Source: Candidatus Aquicultor primus (lineage in GTDB: Bacteria; Actinomycetota; Aquicultoria; Aquicultorales; Aquicultoraceae). Taken from it: a stretch of 8,999 nucleotides of DNA. Each line of letters starts with the position of its first letter. The stretch's first letter is position 1. Made by a program: the position numbers and the translations under genes. Positions 6,365 to 8,999 of this stretch are shown piece by piece. The stretch is taken from assembly GCA_001767575.1 (NCBI GenBank), contig MELI01000112.1:8608-17606 (forward strand), read 5' to 3'. The notes under the pieces are model-generated. The model searched no databases and was not told the origin of the DNA. It worked only from the letters and a program-made list of their open reading frames with translations.

Positions 6365-8632
6365 ATGCCAACAGGCCCTGAGCGGGAGCGCCGCGCCGGC
6401 AGGATACCGAAGATATTCACACCTCGGCGTGGAAGCGCTTCCCAGGCAGAGACTGCCTCATCTCGCGCGTTGAGCCGAACCTCAATCGCGCTTATCGCTG
6501 TTTCGCTCATTCTAATTGCGCTCGTCGCTATCCTCACGACCATATCGCTTCTCAGGGGCACCCGGACGCCCGCCATTATCGCCAATACCTCGGCTGCCGT
6601 GAATGTCCCTGCCGAGCTGGCGCCACCGCTCCTCAAGGCCTGGGAGTACCAGGCGGGGGGTGCCGTGGTCTCATCGGTCGCCGTCGCCGAAGGGCTCGTA
6701 TACGTCGGCTCGGAAGACCACCTGCTCTATGCGCTCGACGCGCGAAGCGGCGATGAAAAGTGGACCTTTAAGACCGGCAAGCGCATCGCACGGGCGCCGG
6801 TCGTGGCGGGTCGCAGCGCCTATGTCAGTTCAAGCGATGGGTATCTCTACGCGCTCGATTCGGCGGAGGGCCGGCAGTTGTGGCGTTTTTCGGCCGCGGC
6901 AGACATGAACCTCTCCTCTCCGGTATCGGCGCAGCGAATGCTCTTTGTGTCGGCATGGGATGCGACCGGCCGCAATGGTGACAGCAGGGTCATCGCGCTC
7001 AAGCCCGACGACGGGAAGCCCGTATGGGATACCGAGGTGAGCGGGCGGGTAGTCGGGACGCCGACCATCGGCGTCGGCCAAGTCTACGTCGGCTCTGAGA
7101 ACGGCGCTATCTATGCGCTCGATTTGCTCGACGGCACGGCGCAATGGCGGTTTAAGACGGACGGCCCGGTAAGCGCCTCGCCCCTTGCATACGATGATGT
7201 TTTGTATGCCGGTTCGTGGAACGGCACGTTTTATTGTGTTGAGACGGCAAGCGGGAAGAAGAGGTGGGAGTTTTCAGCAGGCAGCGCAATATATGCAAAA
7301 CCGGCGCTATCCGAAGGGGTCCTCATCGTCGGTGCCAACAACGGCAAGGTTTTCGCGCTCAACCCGCACGACGGCACCAAGCTCTGGGGCTTCGACACCG
7401 GTGAAGCGATAACGGTGTCGCCTGTGATATCGGGCGCTTATGCATATATCGCAACGAGTGAAGGGCGCATTGTCGTCCTGGATGTTGCGACAGGCGAGCA
7501 GAGGTGGGTCTGCAACACGTATTCGCCGCTTTATGCCGCACCCGTCGCGAGCCAGGGCTATCTTTATGTGGGAGCCTCTGACGGCATGGTCTACGCGCTC
7601 GGCCGACATAGCGACGGCTCACCAAAGAAATTCCCCGCCGATGATCCGGCAGTGCTTAGCGCGACCAGGCTCGAGCCACCGCTTAGTGTGAAATGGCAAT
7701 TTCAAGCCGGCGACTTGATAGAGGCATCCCCGCTCTTGGCCGGAGATACGATATATACGGGTTCGGACGACGGCAAGCTCTATGCGTTAGATGCAAGGAG
7801 CGGCCGCGCGAAGTGGGAATTTAATACCGGCCGGCCGATAAGCGCATCCCCTGTCCGGTCGAAGGCCACGATATTTGTAGGGTCGAAGGATGAGTCGGTA
7901 TACGCGCTCGATGCGGCTAACGGGGCACGAAAGTGGAAGTTCAAGACCGGTGGCAGGATTTTCACCTCGCCCGTGGTCTCCGAAGGCATCCTATATTGCG
8001 GCTCGGCGGATGGCAAGCTCTACGCGGTCGATGCCGAGAGCGGTAAGAGAATCTGGTCCTATAAGACCGGCGCCCCGATATTCTCATCACCGGTGACTTA
8101 TAGGAAGACTGTGTTCGTCGGCTCGAACGATGGTCACATGTACGCCTTCGATACCTCGGCCTGGCAGAAGAAGTGGTCGTTCAAGACCGGCGACCACATC
8201 TATTGCGACCCGCTCGTCTACCGAGAGACCCTCTACTTCGGCTCAAACGACGGCAAGCTCTACGCGCTCGACGCGGATACCGGCGCGAAGAAATGGGAGT
8301 TTGAGACCGGCTTGGCCATCTACGCCACGCCGGCGGCATACGACGGGGTGCTCTATATAGGCTCCGGCGACCGGAATCTCTACGCGCTCGACGCCGTGAC
8401 CGGTCGGCTCGTCTGGAGGTTCGAAACCGGCGCCCCCATACATGCCAAGGCGCTGATTACGGGCAAGACGGTCTATGTCTGCTCAAACGACAGCAATCTC
8501 TACGCGCTCGACATAAAGAGCGGCACCAAGAAATGGCAGCGTGTGATGGGTGCCGACGGGTCGCTGGCGGCGCGAGACGACATGCTCTTCGTAGGGCTAA
8601 GCAACGGCCAGCTTATTGCGCTTGGGGAATAG
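6365..8632 (+). CDS. membrane-anchored double PQQ-like beta-propeller protein
   Basis: I start at ATG 6365, which has GGGGGA at 6353-6358; the frame is open to an ATG at 6275 but that start lacks a ribosome site. The 755 residues begin with an Arg-rich tail (1-40), one transmembrane helix (41-63) and a short linker. The positive N-terminus predicts the rest lies outside the membrane. From residue 92 there are sixteen blades of the PQQ-like type, each near W.F.TG...SSP......YVGS.DG.LYALDA.SG. Two blocks are seen: blades 1-8, and blades 9-16 from residue 443. A linker of about 23 extra residues separates them. No CxxCH haem motif is present, so it is not a quinohaemoprotein. Binding to a ligand, polysaccharide or protein partner is possible. 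It resembles BamB-like propellers in repeat only. No Lys/Arg- or Cys-based catalytic motif is visible. Function is unknown. Confidence 0.9.
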   Translation: MPTGPERERRAGRIPKIFTPRRGSASQAETASSRALSRTSIALIAVSLILIALVAILTTISLLRGTRTPAIIANTSAAVNVPAELAPPLLKAWEYQAGGAVVSSVAVAEGLVYVGSEDHLLYALDARSGDEKWTFKTGKRIARAPVVAGRSAYVSSSDGYLYALDSAEGRQLWRFSAAADMNLSSPVSAQRMLFVSAWDATGRNGDSRVIALKPDDGKPVWDTEVSGRVVGTPTIGVGQVYVGSENGAIYALDLLDGTAQWRFKTDGPVSASPLAYDDVLYAGSWNGTFYCVETASGKKRWEFSAGSAIYAKPALSEGVLIVGANNGKVFALNPHDGTKLWGFDTGEAITVSPVISGAYAYIATSEGRIVVLDVATGEQRWVCNTYSPLYAAPVASQGYLYVGASDGMVYALGRHSDGSPKKFPADDPAVLSATRLEPPLSVKWQFQAGDLIEASPLLAGDTIYTGSDDGKLYALDARSGRAKWEFNTGRPISASPVRSKATIFVGSKDESVYALDAANGARKWKFKTGGRIFTSPVVSEGILYCGSADGKLYAVDAESGKRIWSYKTGAPIFSSPVTYRKTVFVGSNDGHMYAFDTSAWQKKWSFKTGDHIYCDPLVYRETLYFGSNDGKLYALDADTGAKKWEFETGLAIYATPAAYDGVLYIGSGDRNLYALDAVTGRLVWRFETGAPIHAKALITGKTVYVCSNDSNLYALDIKSGTKKWQRVMGADGSLAARDDMLFVGLSNGQLIALGE
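6638..8629 (+). repeat. sixteen tandem blade repeats of 120 bases
   Basis: The Trp-containing strand that opens each blade begins at 6638, 6758, 6878, 7022, 7142, 7262, 7382 and 7502. After a 189-base step it begins again at 7691, 7811, 7931, 8051, 8171, 8291, 8411 and 8531. Every step but two is exactly 120 bases (40 residues). Blade 3 has an eight-residue insert (in DATGRNGDSR) and blade 8 carries the 23-residue linker. In DNA, a GAyGGCAAGCTCTAyGCG element recurs at about 7768, 8008 and 8248, two blades apart. Both halves begin alike, APPLLKAWEYQAG and EPPLSVKWQFQAG, which supports duplication of a whole eight-bladed unit. Confidence 0.9.
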
Positions 8633-8699
8633 ACGGGCACGTCGGTTTATTTGTTCACTGACTTGAAAACAACCATCAACACTTAATCCCTCTCGTAGC

Positions 8700-8717
8700 T
8701 CAGGGCTTTAGCCCTGA
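8700..8717. repeat. REP-like palindrome TCAGGGCTTTAGCCCTGA
   Basis: The arms TCAGGGC and GCCCTGA surround TTTA, in the gap between the convergent propeller gene (stop at 8632) and the thiC remnant (ends at 8728). No T-run follows on either strand. Palindromes of the 'GGGCTTTAGCCC' type are scattered in many bacterial genomes as REP sequences. It may also act as a weak bidirectional stop between the two units. Confidence 0.5.
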
Positions 8718-8727
8718 CCCTCGCTCA

Positions 8728-8999
8728 TTACATAAAATGCCGGTTCGCGTTGGCCAGCGCGCAGAATTTTCCGCACATCGTGCAATTGTGCTCCGCGCCC
8801 GGACTGCGGCTGTCGCGCATCACCCGCGCATCGCCACCGAAGAGTGCGAACGAAAACTATTTCTCCCAGTCGAGGTCGCCACCGACACTCAGCTCCATCA
8901 AGGTGTCTTCGCCGCCCTCAAGCGCGGCTGCCGCTTTTCGAAGTTCGAGTTCGAGGTCGGCTATCTCGGTCGATGTGCCGATGCTCGCGTTGACCTTGC
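8728..8999 (-). pseudogene. thiC: thiC-family (phosphomethylpyrimidine or hydroxybenzimidazole synthase) remnant, internally deleted, amber stop
   Basis: One frame runs from the window edge to TAA 8730 to 8728 with an in-frame TAG at 8859 to 8857. Before the TAG it reads KVNASIGTS and [14 protein letters not shown]; the N-terminal core of ThiC has KVNANIGTS and VMDLSTGGDLD. After the TAG comes FSFALFGGDARVMRDSRS and CTMCGKFC, followed by a short tail. ThiC ends this way, with DWE.QF.lAL, then the three cysteines of the radical-SAM iron-sulfur cluster. The real protein has roughly 270-300 residues of barrel between these blocks; here they are fused at the shared Leu-Asp. So the barrel is deleted in frame and a family Gln is TAG (CAG to TAG). 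The Cys spacing is C-x2-C-x3-C, one residue shorter than the usual CX2CX4C. It cannot code for an active enzyme. Whether the parent was ThiC or a BzaF-like paralogue cannot be told. Assembly error is an alternative. Confidence 0.75.

Noticed and set aside
6365..8632. Quinoprotein alcohol dehydrogenase or BamB assignment for the propeller protein
   Set aside because: It has sixteen blades, a transmembrane anchor and no haem motif; similarity is limited to the blade repeat.
8857..8859. TAG as a recoded (pyrrolysine) codon in the thiC-family frame
   Set aside because: The protein also lacks its whole barrel, so read-through would still give a dead enzyme; a mutated Gln codon is simpler.

Overview
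The window reads as a stretch of chromosome from a GC-rich anaerobic bacterium. It carries the tail of a group 3-type [NiFe] hydrogenase operon, a hydrogenase maturation protease, a complete beta-alanine/pantoate (vitamin B5) branch, a methyltransferase, a very large PQQ-like beta-propeller protein, and the decayed remains of a thiC-family gene. The pan gene arrangement with a DUF2520 Rossmann protein, the hydrogenase and the high-GC codon use suggest a deep-branching Actinomycetota or a relative. This placement is an inference from gene style; nothing in the window fixes it.

Left part (1-515, + strand): the last 36 codons of a hydrogenase large subunit, with its Ni-ligand DPCxxC motif and a 25-residue C-terminal peptide, are followed one base later by an unrecognised 81-residue gene and then a strong intrinsic terminator. 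From about 516 to 1340 base composition changes: 841-900 has 23 G+C of 60 by hand count, against 42 of 60 in 3721-3780. This AT-richer patch has its own sigma70-like promoter, a short open frame without a start signal, and a gene for a secreted protein of unknown function. It looks acquired.

Centre (1382-6063, all - strand, read right to left): SAM methyltransferase, Rossmann/DUF2520 protein, panB, panC, panD, then the hydrogenase maturation protease. PanB makes ketopantoate, PanD makes beta-alanine from aspartate, and PanC joins pantoate to beta-alanine. The ketopantoate reductase (PanE) step has no classical gene here, and the DUF2520 protein sits where one would expect it. Internal promoters can be proposed before panC and panD. 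The protease gene, last in the row, probably matures the hydrogenase large subunit whose tail lies 1.3 kb away on the other strand.

Right part (6064-8999): a divergent promoter region leads to a 755-residue membrane-anchored protein made of sixteen PQQ-like blades, best read as two eight-bladed propellers made by duplication. Convergent with it, at the right edge, is a thiC-family pseudogene. Its N-terminal motif block is joined in frame to its C-terminal iron-sulfur block with the barrel core missing, and an amber codon sits where the family has Gln. A REP-like palindrome lies between the two, and two other palindromic sequence types lie upstream of panB.

No tRNA, rRNA, CRISPR array, transposase gene or recognisable riboswitch was seen. 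The best candidates for something new are the thiC remnant, the double propeller, the 81-residue hydrogenase partner, and the DUF2520 protein as a possible ketopantoate reductase.
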